Assembly: GCA_041071465.1 (NCBI GenBank) | Contig: CP163498.1 | Span: 3,738,001 to 3,802,000 of the forward strand | Length of the DNA: 64,000 bases | Direction: 5' to 3' | Source of the DNA: Pseudomonas putida | GTDB lineage: Bacteria; Pseudomonadota; Gammaproteobacteria; Pseudomonadales; Pseudomonadaceae | Shown: positions 36,389 through 46,747 of the stretch, piece by piece | Position numbering within the stretch: position 1 is the stretch's first letter | Layout of the letters: each line of letters starts with the position of its first letter | Translations under genes and position numbers: made by a program | Notes under the pieces: model-generated | What the model was told of the DNA's origin: nothing | What the model saw: only the letters and a program-made list of their open reading frames with translations | Database searches by the model: none

Positions 36389-38836
36389 TCATCGCACCTT
36401 GCCCTGCTCCGGAAGCAGTTGCGCCTTGTCGAAGGCATCCACATCGATCACTGCCCGGCGTGCCTGCTCCGCCGCCTGTAAGCGTTGACCCTCGTCAGCC
36501 TGTAATGCACCACTCTGGACTGCCGCATCGATGGCCGACTGCCCAGGTGCCGGCTGTACCTTGCCCTCCTTAAGCGCCTGATGCAGCACTTTGTGCAGTG
36601 GCGCAGTCTCGTCTAGTAGGTTGCAGGCCCGTTGCAATGCTGCCACCGGGTCACCCTCGGCCTGGGGTCGGAAGCAGCCGGCGAGCAATTCCTCCAGCGC
36701 CGGGTCGCCCTTGCTGCGGCCGATCAGCGCCGCCACTTCGGCATCCAGCTCATCGCTCGGCCCGGTATGGCGGCGGCCGAAGGGGAACACCAGCACGCGC
36801 AGAACACAACCGACAAATCGGTTGGGGAAGTTGTCGAGCAGCCGGTCCAGCGCCTTTTCCGCCTGGCCCAGGCTTTCTTCCATGGCCCAGCGCAGCAGTG
36901 GCTGCATGTGCTCGGGTGAGCCCAGGTCGTGGTAGCGCTTGAGCGCGGCGCTGGACAGGTACAGGTAGCTGAGCACATCGCCCAGGCGCGCACTCAGGCG
37001 TTCGCGGCGCTTGAGCGCGCCACCCAGCAGCATCATCGACAGGTCGGCCAGCAGGGCGAAAGCGGCAGCCTGGCGGTTGAGGGCGCGGAAATACCCTTGG
37101 CTCAATGCATCACCCGGTACCGACTCGAAGCGCCCTAGCCCCAGGTTGAACACCAACGTGCTGGCCGCGTTGCCGGCGGCGAACATGATGTGCTTCATCA
37201 GTAGCTCGTCGAACTCCCGCAGCGCCTGGTCACGGTCCTCACGGCCGACCAAAGCCATTTCCTTGAGCACGAACGGATGGCAGCGGATGGCGCCCTGGCC
37301 GAAGATCATCAGGTTGCGCGAAAGGATGTTGGCGCCTTCGACCGTGATGAAGATCGGTGCCCCTTGCCAGTTGCGCCCCAGGTAGTTGTTCGGCCCCATG
37401 ATGATGGCCTTGCCGCCGTGCACGTCCATGGCGTGCTGGATGCATTCGCGGCCGCGCTCGGTGAGGTGGTACTTCAGAATCGCCGACAGCACCGAAGGCT
37501 TTTCACCGAGGTCCACGGCCTTGGCGGTCAGCAGGCGGGCGCTGTCCATCAGCCAGGCGTTGCCGCCAATGCGTGCCAGCGATTCCTGGATGCCTTCGAA
37601 AGCGGCCAGTGGCACGTTGAACTGTTCGCGGATATTGGCGTACTGGCCGGTGACCAGGCTGGTGTACTTGGCCGCGCCGGTGCCGACCGCAGGCAGGGAA
37701 ATCGAACGGCCTACCGACAGGCAGTTCATCAGCATCATCCAGCCCTTGCCGAGCATGGCCTGCCCACCGATCAGGAAGTCCAGCGGCACGAACACGTCCT
37801 TGCCGCTGTTGGGGCCGTTCATGAAGGCGGCGCCCAGCGGCAGGTGGCGCTTGCCGATTTCGACACCAGGCGTGTCGGTGGGGATCAAGGCCAGGCTGAT
37901 GCCCAGCTCCTGCTCGTCGCCCAACAGGTGGTCCGGGTCGTAGGCTTTGAAGGCCAGGCCCAGCAAGGTCGCGACCGGGCCCAGGGTGATATAGCGCTTT
38001 TCCCAGTTCAGGCGCAGGCCCAGCACTTCTGCGCCGTTCCACTGGCCTTTGCAGATGATGCCGGTGTCGGGCATGGCGCCGGCATCGGAGCCGGCCAACG
38101 GGCCGGTCAGGGCAAAGCAGGGGATCTCGTCGCCGCGGGCAAGGCGTGGCAGGTAATGGTTGCGTTGTTCGTCGGTGCCGTAATGCAGCAGCAATTCGGC
38201 CGGGCCGAGCGAGTTGGGCACCATCACCGTGGAGGCGAGATCGCCGCTGCGGGTGGCCAGTTTCATCGCCACCTGGGAATGAGCGTAGGCCGAAAAGCCT
38301 TTGCCGCCGTATTTCTTGGGGATGATCAGGGCGAAGAAGCCATGCTGCTTGATGTGACCCCAGGCTTCGGGTGGCAGGTCCAGGTCCTGACCGATCTGCC
38401 AGTCGCTGACCATGGCGCACAGCGCTTCAGTGGGGCCGTCGATGAAGGCCTGTTCTTCGTCGGTCAGTTTCGGTGCCGGGTAGGCCAGCAAGGTACGCCA
38501 GTCGGGGCGGCCGCTGAACAGTTCGCCGTCCCACCACACCGTGCCGGCATCGATCGCTTCGCGCTCGGTTTGCGACATGGGCGGCAAGGTACGCTGGAAC
38601 CAGTTGAAAACCGGCCCGGTGAACACCTTGCGGCGCCAGTCCGGGAGCGCAACCAGGGCGATTTTCAAGGCCAGTACCCCCCAGATCAGGGTCAGCAACC
38701 AGCCGGGTGCACTGCTGAAAATGCCCATCAGCAGCACGTAGGCCGCCATGATGCCCAGAATCTGCAAGGGCGCCAGGCGCCGATGCGTGAGGTATGCCGC
38801 GCCGATCACCAGCACTACCAACCACAACAGCAACAT
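36389..38836 (-). CDS. fadE: Acyl-CoA dehydrogenase FadE
   Basis: Flavoprotein of 815 aa, the usual length of the FadE/YafH type (E. coli 814), that starts each cycle of fatty-acid beta-oxidation. Two hydrophobic helices at residues 1-60 suggest membrane association. Acyl-CoA dehydrogenase motifs follow: PKKYGGKGFSAYAHSQV, CFALTGPLAGSDAGAMPDTG (substrate and FAD contacts), GPNNYLGRNWQGAPIFITVEGANILSR-type region, then the DUF1974 C-terminal domain. It reads toward the small conserved gene. Confidence 0.95.
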   Translation of the reverse strand: MLLLWLVVLVIGAAYLTHRRLAPLQILGIMAAYVLLMGIFSSAPGWLLTLIWGVLALKIALVALPDWRRKVFTGPVFNWFQRTLPPMSQTEREAIDAGTVWWDGELFSGRPDWRTLLAYPAPKLTDEEQAFIDGPTEALCAMVSDWQIGQDLDLPPEAWGHIKQHGFFALIIPKKYGGKGFSAYAHSQVAMKLATRSGDLASTVMVPNSLGPAELLLHYGTDEQRNHYLPRLARGDEIPCFALTGPLAGSDAGAMPDTGIICKGQWNGAEVLGLRLNWEKRYITLGPVATLLGLAFKAYDPDHLLGDEQELGISLALIPTDTPGVEIGKRHLPLGAAFMNGPNSGKDVFVPLDFLIGGQAMLGKGWMMLMNCLSVGRSISLPAVGTGAAKYTSLVTGQYANIREQFNVPLAAFEGIQESLARIGGNAWLMDSARLLTAKAVDLGEKPSVLSAILKYHLTERGRECIQHAMDVHGGKAIIMGPNNYLGRNWQGAPIFITVEGANILSRNLMIFGQGAIRCHPFVLKEMALVGREDRDQALREFDELLMKHIMFAAGNAASTLVFNLGLGRFESVPGDALSQGYFRALNRQAAAFALLADLSMMLLGGALKRRERLSARLGDVLSYLYLSSAALKRYHDLGSPEHMQPLLRWAMEESLGQAEKALDRLLDNFPNRFVGCVLRVLVFPFGRRHTGPSDELDAEVAALIGRSKGDPALEELLAGCFRPQAEGDPVAALQRACNLLDETAPLHKVLHQALKEGKVQPAPGQSAIDAAVQSGALQADEGQRLQAAEQARRAVIDVDAFDKAQLLPEQGKVR

Positions 38837-39038
38837 AATCGGTCCTCCTTGGAACCAAGGGCTTGAGCCGTCCCAGACAGCTTAGACGCAACGCTGTGAA
38901 CGGCATGTTCTGAACAGTGACAGGGTGTGGCAGCGGGAGTTTCAGTTCATGTGCTTGCCTGTGCTGGTTTCTTCATGGGTACAGGCGGCGAGGGTCTGGA
39001 GTAGACTGCAACACCTGTGCATTCATAAGGACGTTGCC

Positions 39039-39662
39039 ATGCTGAAGATCTGGGGTCGCAAGAATTCGAGCAATGTGCGCAAGGCGCTGTGGATCGCCCA
39101 CGAGCTGGGCCTGGACTTCGACTCCATCGACGCCGGCGGCGCTTTCGGTGTGGTCAACGAGCCGCACTACCGCGCCCGCAATCCCAACGGCCTGGTGCCG
39201 ATGCTCGAAGACGGCGACCTGACCCTGTGGGAATCCAACACCATCGTCCGCTACCTGTGCGCCGAGTACGGCGCCGAGCAGGGCTGGTACCTCGAAGACC
39301 CACGCCAGCGCGCCCTGGCCGACAAGTGGATGGACTGGACCACCTCGTCCTTCGCCGCACCCTTCCGCCCGCTGTTCTGGGGCCTTTTGCGCACCCCGGA
39401 AGACCAGCGCGATTGGGTGGCGATCAACGCCGCGCACAAGCAGTGCGCGCAATTGCTGGCCATTGCCGACGAAACCTTGGCCAAGCAGCCGTATCTGTCC
39501 GGTGACCAGATCGGCATGGGCGACATCCCACTGGGTAGCTTCATCTACGCCTGGTTCGAAATGCCCATCGAACGCCCGGCCATGCACCATCTCGAAGCCT
39601 GGTATGAGCGCCTGAAACAGCGCCCGGCCTACCAGGCCGCGGTGATGACGGCGCTCACCTGA
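39039..39662 (+). CDS. Glutathione S-transferase family protein
   Basis: Cytosolic GST-like protein of 207 aa. The thioredoxin-fold N-domain starts MLKIWGRKNSSNVRKALW, with a Ser-rich active-site loop (SSN) typical of beta/theta-type bacterial GSTs. NPNGLVPMLEDGDLTLWESN is the glutathione-binding segment. The all-helical C-domain has GDQIGMGDIPLGSF. ATG 39039 has AAGGA at a normal distance and matches the family start. The substrate is unknown. Confidence 0.9.
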   Translation: MLKIWGRKNSSNVRKALWIAHELGLDFDSIDAGGAFGVVNEPHYRARNPNGLVPMLEDGDLTLWESNTIVRYLCAEYGAEQGWYLEDPRQRALADKWMDWTTSSFAAPFRPLFWGLLRTPEDQRDWVAINAAHKQCAQLLAIADETLAKQPYLSGDQIGMGDIPLGSFIYAWFEMPIERPAMHHLEAWYERLKQRPAYQAAVMTALT

Positions 39663-39795
39663 CCCTGCTTCGATAGTCATTATCAATAGATGTGACTGTA
39701 CTTGTGCGGCCTTGCCTTGCACCATGGCCGTACTCACTGCGCCAGTGACTTTACCTGGCGTGTCCTGCACCTTTTTCCTCGGTAAGTGACCCGCT

Positions 39796-40727
39796 ATGAG
39801 TTCCGCCCTGTCCATCCGACAGCTGACCAAGACCTACGGCAATGGCTTTCAGGCCCTCAAAGGCATCGACCTCGATGTTGCCGAAGGCGACTTCTTCGCC
39901 TTGCTCGGCCCCAACGGCGCCGGCAAGTCCACCACCATCGGCATTCTCTCCACCCTGGTGAACAAGACCAGTGGCACGGTGAACGTGTTTGGCCACGACC
40001 TGGACCGCGAGCCCTCGGCGCTCAAGCGTTGCCTGGGCGTGGTGCCCAAGAGTTCAACTTCAACCAGTTCGAAAAAACCTTCGACATTGTCGTGACCCAG
40101 GCCGGCTACTACGGCATCCCGCCCAAGCTGGCCAAGGAACGCGCCGAACAGTACCTGACCCAATTGGGCCTGTGGGACAAGCGTGATGTGCAGTCGCGTT
40201 CGCTGTCCGGCGGCATGAAGCGCCGCCTGATGATTGCCCGCGCGCTGATCCACGAGCCGCGCCTGCTGATCCTTGACGAGCCCACCGCGGGTGTGGACAT
40301 CGAGTTGCGTCGCTCGATGTGGAGCTTCCTCACCGAGCTGAACCAGAAGGGCATCACCATCATCCTCACCACCCATTACCTGGAAGAGGCTGAGCAGCTG
40401 TGCCGTAACATCGGCATCATCGACCACGGCACCATCGTCGAGAACACCAGCATGCGCCAGTTGCTGGGCAAGTTGCATGTGGAAACCTTCGTGCTCGACC
40501 TCAAGCAGGACCTGGCCAGTGCACCTGTGCTGCAAGGCTACCCGAGCCGGCTGCTGACCCCGCATACCCTGGAGGTGCAGGTGGACAAGGACATCGGCAT
40601 CACCGCGCTGTTCGGCCAGCTGGCGCTGCAGAACATCGAGGTGCAGAGCCTGCGCAACAAGACCAACCGACTTGAGGAGCTGTTCGTGTCCCTGGTGGAA
40701 AAAAACTTGTCGAAGGTGGCCGTATGA
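39796..40727 (+). CDS. ABC transporter ATP-binding protein, YadG type (frameshifted in this sequence)
   Basis: ATPase subunit of about 310 aa when joined, for a YadGH/ABC-2 exporter. Walker A is GPNGAGKST, the signature is LSGGMKRRL and Walker B is LLILDEPTAGVD, followed by the H-loop LTTHYLEEAEQL. The frame breaks at the CCC run 40045-40047 after LGVVP; an added C restores QEFNFNQFEKTFDIVV, the conserved Q-loop. The permease ATG overlaps its stop, so the pair is coupled. Confidence 0.9.
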
Positions 40728-41503
40728 GTGTGGAACTGCGCACCAACTGGGTCGCCCTGAACACCATCGTCTACCGCGAGGTGCGGCGCTTCTTGCGCAT
40801 TTGGCCGCAAACGTTGCTGCCACCAGCGATCACCATGGTGCTGTACTTCGTCATCTTCGGTAACCTGATCGGTCGGCAGATCGGCGATATGGGTGGTTTC
40901 ACCTACATGCAGTACATCGTGCCGGGGCTGATCATGATGTCGGTGATCACCAACTCCTATGGCAACGTGGTGTCGAGCTTCTTCGGCAGCAAGTTCCAGC
41001 GCTCGATCGAAGAGCTGATGGTGTCGCCGGTGTCGCCGCACACCATCTTGGTCGGCTATGTACTGGGGGGCGTGCTGCGCGGTCTGGCGGTTGGGGTGAT
41101 CGTGACCATTTTGTCGATGTTCTTCACCGACCTGCAGGTGCATCACCTGGGCGTGACCGTGATCGTGGTGCTGCTCACTGCCACCATCTTCTCGCTGCTG
41201 GGCTTCGTCAACGCGGTGTTCGCCCGTAATTTCGACGATATCTCGATCATCCCGACCTTCGTGCTGACGCCGCTGACCTACCTGGGCGGCGTGTTCTACT
41301 CGATCAACCTGCTGCCGCCGTTCTGGCAGACCGTGTCGTTGGCCAACCCGGTGCTGCACATGGTCAACTCATTCCGCTACGGCATCCTAGGGGTGTCGGA
41401 TATCAGCATTGGCACGGCGATCACCTTCATGCTGGTGGCCACTGCGGTGCTCTACCTGCTGTGCGTGCGCCTGCTGGTCAGCGGTCGCGGCATGCGTGCA
41501 TGA
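40724..41503 (+). CDS. ABC-2 type transporter permease, YadH type
   Basis: Inner-membrane permease of 259 aa with six predicted helices and the ABC-2 motif region (FTPL/LTPLTYLGGVFYSINLLPP). Its partner is the ATPase encoded directly upstream (ATGA overlap). The substrate is not known for this family; lipid or polysaccharide-type cargo is often assumed. The last 117 bp overlap the convergent DUF2062 gene as read. Confidence 0.92.
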   Translation: MSVELRTNWVALNTIVYREVRRFLRIWPQTLLPPAITMVLYFVIFGNLIGRQIGDMGGFTYMQYIVPGLIMMSVITNSYGNVVSSFFGSKFQRSIEELMVSPVSPHTILVGYVLGGVLRGLAVGVIVTILSMFFTDLQVHHLGVTVIVVLLTATIFSLLGFVNAVFARNFDDISIIPTFVLTPLTYLGGVFYSINLLPPFWQTVSLANPVLHMVNSFRYGILGVSDISIGTAITFMLVATAVLYLLCVRLLVSGRGMRA

Positions 41504-42025
41504 CCCCTGCTGCGAACACCTGAGCTTGCGCCGGCGCCACTGCCGGCCAATCCACCAGCGCCAGTACAACAGTGTGGTGAAGTAGGCGACGATGCCCAGC
41601 ACCACCCCGCACACCACCGAACCCAGCAGAAACGGTTGCCACACCGTGGCCAACTGGTCGGTGATCCACTCGAAGGTCAACGCATCGGGCAAGCTGCGTG
41701 GCGGCACCTGCATCAGCCAGGCGCCTGTCATGTAGGTGACGAAGAACACAGGTGGCATGGTAAGTGGGTTGGTCAGCCACACCAGGCTGACGGCGATAGG
41801 CAGGTTGCCGCGCACCGGAATGGCCAGCGCGGCAGCCAGTAGCATCTGCGCGGGCATCGGGATCAGCGCGGCGAACAGGCCAACGCCCATGGCCCGTGCC
41901 ACCGAATGGCGGTTCAGGTGCCAGAGGTTCGGGTCGTGCAGCAACTTGCCGAAAAAGCGTAAGGACTTGTGTTCCCGAATGCTGGTCGGGTCCGGCATGT
42001 AGCGTTTGAAAAGTCGGCGCGGCAT
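41387..42025 (-). CDS. DUF2062 family inner-membrane protein
   Basis: 212 aa as read. The first 170 residues fit DUF2062: MPRRLFKRYMPDPTSIREHK, then helices around GVGLFAALIPMPAQMLLAAA, LVWLTNPLTMPPVFFVTYMTGA and LLGSVVCGVVLGIVAYFTTLLY. The family usually ends soon after the basic RRWIGRQWRRR-like segment. The last 40 residues here are Gln/His-rich and lie antisense to the ABC permease, so they may come from a missed stop or an indel. The function is unknown. Confidence 0.85.
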   Translation of the reverse strand: MPRRLFKRYMPDPTSIREHKSLRFFGKLLHDPNLWHLNRHSVARAMGVGLFAALIPMPAQMLLAAALAIPVRGNLPIAVSLVWLTNPLTMPPVFFVTYMTGAWLMQVPPRSLPDALTFEWITDQLATVWQPFLLGSVVCGVVLGIVAYFTTLLYWRWWIGRQWRRRKLRCSQQGSCTHAATADQQAHAQQVEHRSGHQHEGDRRANADIRHP

Positions 42026-42167
42026 GTAGGCTCCCGGAGCGTTGATCCGGGAAGTATGCCCTTAATCCTGCTCAGGCTCGTTTAGAGTTTGTGACAATTG
42101 TTGAGCAAGCGTTGCCGGCAAATGGGCTATGCCTCAGAAGGTAATTTGCCTTCTGGAGCTCTACCTC

Positions 42168-44383
42168 ATGCGCACAGGGATGTTTGCGCTCGCGCTCGGG
42201 CTTTTGTGCCTGGGCTTTCTCCCGCGTTGCCATCGGTCGGATGGCTGCTGGTGCTGGCCGGCTGCGCTGTCGTCAGCCTGTTTACCCGGGGTTGGCCGTT
42301 GGGCTGTTTTCTCCTGGGCTTCTGTTGGGCTTGCTGGTCTGCGCAGCAGGCGCTCGATGATCGCCTGGCTAGCGGTCTGGATGGCCGCACCCTGTGGCTG
42401 GAAGGGCGGGTGGTTGGTTTGCCGACCCGAACAGCACAAGGCGTGCGTTTCGAGTTGGAGGCGGCACGCTCGCGGCGGGCCGAACTACCGCAGCGCCTGC
42501 AATTGAGCTGGTTCGAAGGGCCGACACTGAGGGCGGGCGAGCAGTGGCGGCTGGCCGTGACCTTGCAGCGTCCGGCTGGGCTGCTCAATCCGCATGGGCC
42601 GGACCGGGAGGCCTATTTGCTGGCGCGGCGAGTGGGCGCCACGGGCACGGTCAAGGCGGGGCAGCTGCTGGCTCCCGTGACCGGTGGCTGGCGCGATGCG
42701 CTGCGTCAGCGCTTGCTTGCGGTCGAGGCCAATGGTCGTGAGCAAGCGTTGGTGGCGTTGGTGCTGGGCGATGGAGCGGGCCTGGCCAGGGAGGACTGGC
42801 AGACATTGCAGGCCACCGGCACGGTGCACCTGTTGGTAATTTCTGGCCAGCATATCGGCCTGGTCGCCGGTTTGCTCTACGGCCTGGTTGCCGTGCTGGC
42901 GCGTTGGGGGCTGTGGCCGGCACGGCTGCCATGGCTACCCTGGGCCTGCGGTCTGGCCATGACCGCGGCGCTGGGCTACGGCTGGTTGGCCGGCGGCGGT
43001 GTGCCCGTGCAGCGCGCCTGCCTGATGCTGGCTGTGGTGTTGCTCTGGCGCCTGCGCTTTCGCCACCTTGGGGCTTTTTTACCCTTGTTGCTGGCGCTCG
43101 TTGCTGTGCTGCTGGTTGAGCCGCTGGCGGCGCTGCTTCCTGGGTTCTGGCTGTCGTTTGCTGCCGTGGCCACGCTCATCTATTGCTTCAGTGCTCGCTT
43201 GGGCGCTTGGCGGCCTTGGCAGGCTTGGACGCGTGCGCAATGGGTTATTGCCATCGGCTTGCTACCGGTACTGCTGGCTACAGGCTTGCCGGTAAGCCTG
43301 AGTGCACCGCTGGCCAACCTTGTGGCAGTGCCGTGGATCAGCCTGGCGGTTTTGCCGTTGGCGTTGCTGGGTACGTTGTTGCTGCCGCTGGGCGGAGTAG
43401 GGGAGGCGCTGTTGTGGCTGGCGGGCGGCTTGCTGGATTGGCTGTTCCGGCTGCTGGCACTGGTGGCGCAGCAGCGCCCGGCATGGGTGCCGCCGGCCTT
43501 GCCACTGTGGGCCTGGCTGTTGGTCTGTCTGGGTGCGTTGTTGGTTTTGCTACCCCGCGGTGTGCCGCTGCGCGGGTTGGGAGCGGTGATGCTGCTGGCG
43601 CTGTGGGTGCCCAGGGAGCCGGTGCCGCTCGGGCAAGTCGAGGTCTGGCAGCTGGACGTTGGCCAGGGGCTGGCGGTGCTGTTGCGTACCCAGCACCACA
43701 ACCTGTTGTATGACGCCGGGCCGGCCAAGGGCGAAAGTGACCTGGGGGAGCGAGTGGTGCTGCCGACTTTGCATAAGCTGGGGGTGGCCAGCCTAGACCT
43801 GATGGTGATCAGCCATGCGCATGCCGACCATGCGGGTGGGGCGGGGGCCATTCAGCGGGGTTTGCCGGTCAAGCGGGTTATCGGTGGTGAAGCGCTGGAA
43901 CACTTTGAGCTGCAGCCTTGTGTGAGTGGTGAACAGTGGGAATGGGACGGCGTGCGCTTTTCGCTGTGGCACTGGGCTGATGGGCAGAGCAGCAACGACC
44001 GCTCCTGCGTGCTGCTGGTCGAGGCCCAGGGCGAGCGATTGTTGTTGGCTGGTGATATGGAGGCTGGCGCCGAACGGGCCTGGCTGGCAGCCACTGAAGT
44101 GCCCGGAATCGACTGGCTGCAGGCTCCACACCATGGCAGCCGCAGTTCGTCCACCGAGGCGTTCATCCGTGCTACCGCACCGCGTGGGGTTTTGGTTTCG
44201 CGTGGGCGCAACAACAGCTTCGGGCACCCGCATGCGCAGGTCGTGGAGCGGTATCGGCGGCACGGGGCGGTGATGCATGACACGGCGGTGGAGGGGGCGT
44301 TGCGGGTGGTGCTGGGGCGGCACGGGGAAGCGGAAGGTGTGCGGGTGCAGCGGCGATTCTGGCGTGAGGTCGCAATTCCCTGA
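42168..44383 (+). CDS. comEC: DNA internalization protein ComEC/Rec2 (frameshifted in this sequence)
   Basis: Inner-membrane channel and nuclease for single-stranded DNA uptake, about 738 aa when joined. ATG 42168 (MRTGMFALALGLLCLGFLP) has GGAG upstream. The frame breaks near 42222-42224, where one G is missing before the LPSVGWLLVLAG helix. Then come the OB-like domain, the Competence domain (ALVLGDGAGLAREDW, LLVISGQHIGLVAG), many helices, and a C-terminal metallo-beta-lactamase domain with ISHAHADHAGG and APHHGSRSSSTEAF. Natural transformation is not proven for this group. Confidence 0.92.
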
Positions 44384-44450
44384 CCTCCGGCAGATGAGCC
44401 CCCAGCGGTCCTATGGTAGAGTGGCGGCCTTTTCCGAAGGGGCGTTTACT

Positions 44451-45086
44451 GTGTGGGAATTGGTCAAGTCCGGTGGTTGGATGATGCTGCCGATCATTCT
44501 GAGTTCCATCGCTGCCATGGCTATCGTCGTCGAGCGCCTGTGGACCCTGCGCGCCAGCCGCGTCACCCCGCCGCACCTGCTGGGCCAGGTGTGGATGTGG
44601 ATCAAGGACAAGCAACTGACCAGTGACAAGCTCAAAGCCTTGCGCGCCGATTCGCCACTGGGCGAAATCCTTGCTGCGGGCCTGGCCAACTCGCGCCATG
44701 GTCGTGAAATCATGAAAGAGTGCATCGAGGAAGCCGCTTCGCGTGTCATCCACGAACTGGAGCGCTACATCAGCACCCTCGGCACCATCGCTGCCATGGC
44801 TCCGTTGCTGGGCCTGCTGGGCACCGTACTGGGCATGATCGACATCTTCAGCGCCTTCATGGGCTCGCAGATGACCGCCAACGCCGCCGTGCTGGCCGGT
44901 GGTATCTCCAAGGCCCTGGTTACCACGGCGGCCGGCCTGATGGTCGGTATCCCGGCGGTATTCTTCCACCGTTTCCTGCTGCGCCGCATCGATGAGCTGG
45001 TGGTGGGCATGGAACAAGAAGCGATCAAGCTGGTGGAAGTGATCCAGGGCGACCGTGAAGTGGAAGTGGCCGGAGGCAAGGCGTGA
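44451..45086 (+). CDS. exbB: ExbB/TolQ-type proton channel protein
   Basis: Inner-membrane protein of 211 aa that forms the proton channel with ExbD and energises TonB-dependent transport. It has three transmembrane helices, with the conserved TLGTIAAMAPLLGLLGTVLGMI segment and the GGISKALVTTAAGLMVGIPA segment of the family. The GTG at 44451 (WELVKSGGWMML) has AAGGGG nearby and gives the family N-terminus. exbD overlaps by GTGA, and lpxK follows. This looks like a second, lpxK-linked ExbBD set. Confidence 0.93.
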   Translation: MWELVKSGGWMMLPIILSSIAAMAIVVERLWTLRASRVTPPHLLGQVWMWIKDKQLTSDKLKALRADSPLGEILAAGLANSRHGREIMKECIEEAASRVIHELERYISTLGTIAAMAPLLGLLGTVLGMIDIFSAFMGSQMTANAAVLAGGISKALVTTAAGLMVGIPAVFFHRFLLRRIDELVVGMEQEAIKLVEVIQGDREVEVAGGKA

Positions 45087-45517
45087 AGTTCCGGCGCAAT
45101 CGCCAGCGGGAAAACGTCGACATCAACCTGGCGTCGCTGATCGACGTGGTGTTCGTCCTGCTGCTGTTCTTCGTGGTCACCACCACCTTCACTCGCGAGA
45201 CCCAGCTGCGCGTCGAGCTGCCTGAAGCTGCCAGTGCCGAGCAGGCGCCGGCCGATCAGGGCAAACTGGTGGAAATCACCATCAGCGCCGAAGGCGTGTA
45301 TTCGGTGAACAACCACCTGCTGCCCAAGAGCGACCTGGCCACCTTGAGCGAGGCCATCGAGCGTGAGTCGGGCGGCGACAACAAGCTGCCGCTGGCCATC
45401 AGCGCCGACGGCAAGACCCCGCACCAGGCTGTGGTCACCGCAATGGATGCCGCCGGCAAGCTCGGTTTCAGCCAGTTGCGCATGACCACCGTCGAGGCGG
45501 CCCAGGGCACGCCTTGA
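45083..45517 (+). CDS. exbD: ExbD/TolR-type protein
   Basis: Protein of 144 aa with a short cytoplasmic N-tail, one transmembrane helix holding the essential Asp ([18 protein letters not shown]), and a periplasmic domain (about 45-144). It starts with GTG overlapping the exbB stop. Its stop overlaps the lpxK ATG (TGATG), making one operon. Confidence 0.94.
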   Translation: MKFRRNRQRENVDINLASLIDVVFVLLLFFVVTTTFTRETQLRVELPEAASAEQAPADQGKLVEITISAEGVYSVNNHLLPKSDLATLSEAIERESGGDNKLPLAISADGKTPHQAVVTAMDAAGKLGFSQLRMTTVEAAQGTP

Positions 45518-46517
45518 TGGCTTTCGCCGACCGTTTGCTCGCCGCCTGGTACGCCGGGCACCCGGCTTTGGCGCTGCTGCGACCGCTGGAGGCTTTGTAT
45601 CGCCGTGTGGTCACGCGCAAACGGGCACGTTTTCTCAGTGGCGAAAGCGCCAGCTATCGGGCGCCAGTGCCGGTGATCGTGGTGGGCAACATCACCGTGG
45701 GCGGCACCGGCAAGACGCCGATGATCCTCTGGCTGATCGAACACTGCCGCCAACAGGGGCTGAAGGTGGGCGTGGTCAGCCGTGGCTATGGGGCCAAGCC
45801 GCCGCAGTTACCTTGGCGCGTGCAGGCCAATTACTGCGCCGACCAGGCGGGCGACGAGCCGCTGCTGATCGTGCAGCGCACCGGCGTGCCGCTGATGATC
45901 GACCCGACCGTTCCCGCGCCGTGCAGGCGTTGCTGGCCAGCGAACCGCTCGACCTGATCCTGTGCGACGACGGCATGCAGCATTACCGCCTGGCCCGTGA
46001 CCTGGAACTGGTGCTGATCGATGCCGCCCGTGGCCTGGGCAATGGCCGCTGCCTGCCGGCCGGCCCTTTGCGCGAGCCCGCCGAACGCCTGCTGGATGCA
46101 GATGCCGTGCTGTTCAATGGTGCCAATGCTGACCGCGCCGATGGCTTTGGCTTTTGCCTGCAGCCGTCCGCGCTGGTTAACCTGCGCAGCGGCGAGCGCC
46201 GTGCGCTCGACCATTTCCCCGCAGGCCAGCGCCTGCATGCGGTGGCCGGTATCGGTAACCCGCAACGTTTCTTCAATACCCTGCTGGGGCTAAACTGGCA
46301 GCCGGTGCCGCACCCCTTCGCCGACCATGCGCAATTCAGCGCCCAGAGCCTGGCCTTCAGCCCGCAGTTACCGCTGGTGATGACCGAGAAGGACGCGGTG
46401 AAATGCCGGGCCTTTGCCGCTGACGACTGGTGGTACCTGGCCGTCGAGGCACAGCCCACGCCGGCTTTCAGCGCCTGGTTAGACAACCAGCTACAGCGTT
46501 TGCTGCGCAAGCCCTGA
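45517..46517 (+). CDS. lpxK: Tetraacyldisaccharide 4'-kinase LpxK (frameshifted in this sequence)
   Basis: Phosphorylates the 4' position of the lipid A disaccharide at the inner membrane. It is about 333 aa when joined. An N-terminal helix, the P-loop [15 protein letters not shown] and SRGYGAK are in the first part. The frame breaks near 45904-45907 (MIDP), where one G is missing, and the second part begins [10 protein letters not shown] and contains [11 protein letters not shown] and TEKDAVKC. The gene is essential in most Gram-negatives, so the break is unlikely to be real. Confidence 0.95.
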
Positions 46518-46561
46518 GCCCGTTTTCAATTTCCGGCCACCTGGCCTAAAGGAAGCTTTCA

Positions 46562-46747
46562 ATGGACACCAAACTGCTCGATATCCTGGCCTGCCCGATC
46601 ACCAAAGGCCCGCTCAAGCTCAGCGCCGACAAGACCGAGCTGATCAGCAAGGGCGCGGGCCTGGCCTACCCGATTCGCGACGGTATCCCGGTCATGCTCG
46701 AAAGCGAGGCGCGTACCCTGACCGACGACGAGCGTCTGGACAAATGA
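46562..46747 (+). CDS. Trm112-like protein (YcaR family)
   Basis: Small protein of 61 aa: [18 protein letters not shown], then a short beta domain and [11 protein letters not shown]. Bacterial members have lost most of the zinc cysteines (one Cys here) and have no settled role. It is always found between lpxK and kdsB, as here. GGAAG precedes the start, and the stop overlaps the kdsB ATG. Confidence 0.93.
   Translation: MDTKLLDILACPITKGPLKLSADKTELISKGAGLAYPIRDGIPVMLESEARTLTDDERLDK

Noticed and set aside
37277..38866. 529-codon plus-strand frame
   Set aside because: Antisense shadow of fadE with no family features or ribosome-binding site.
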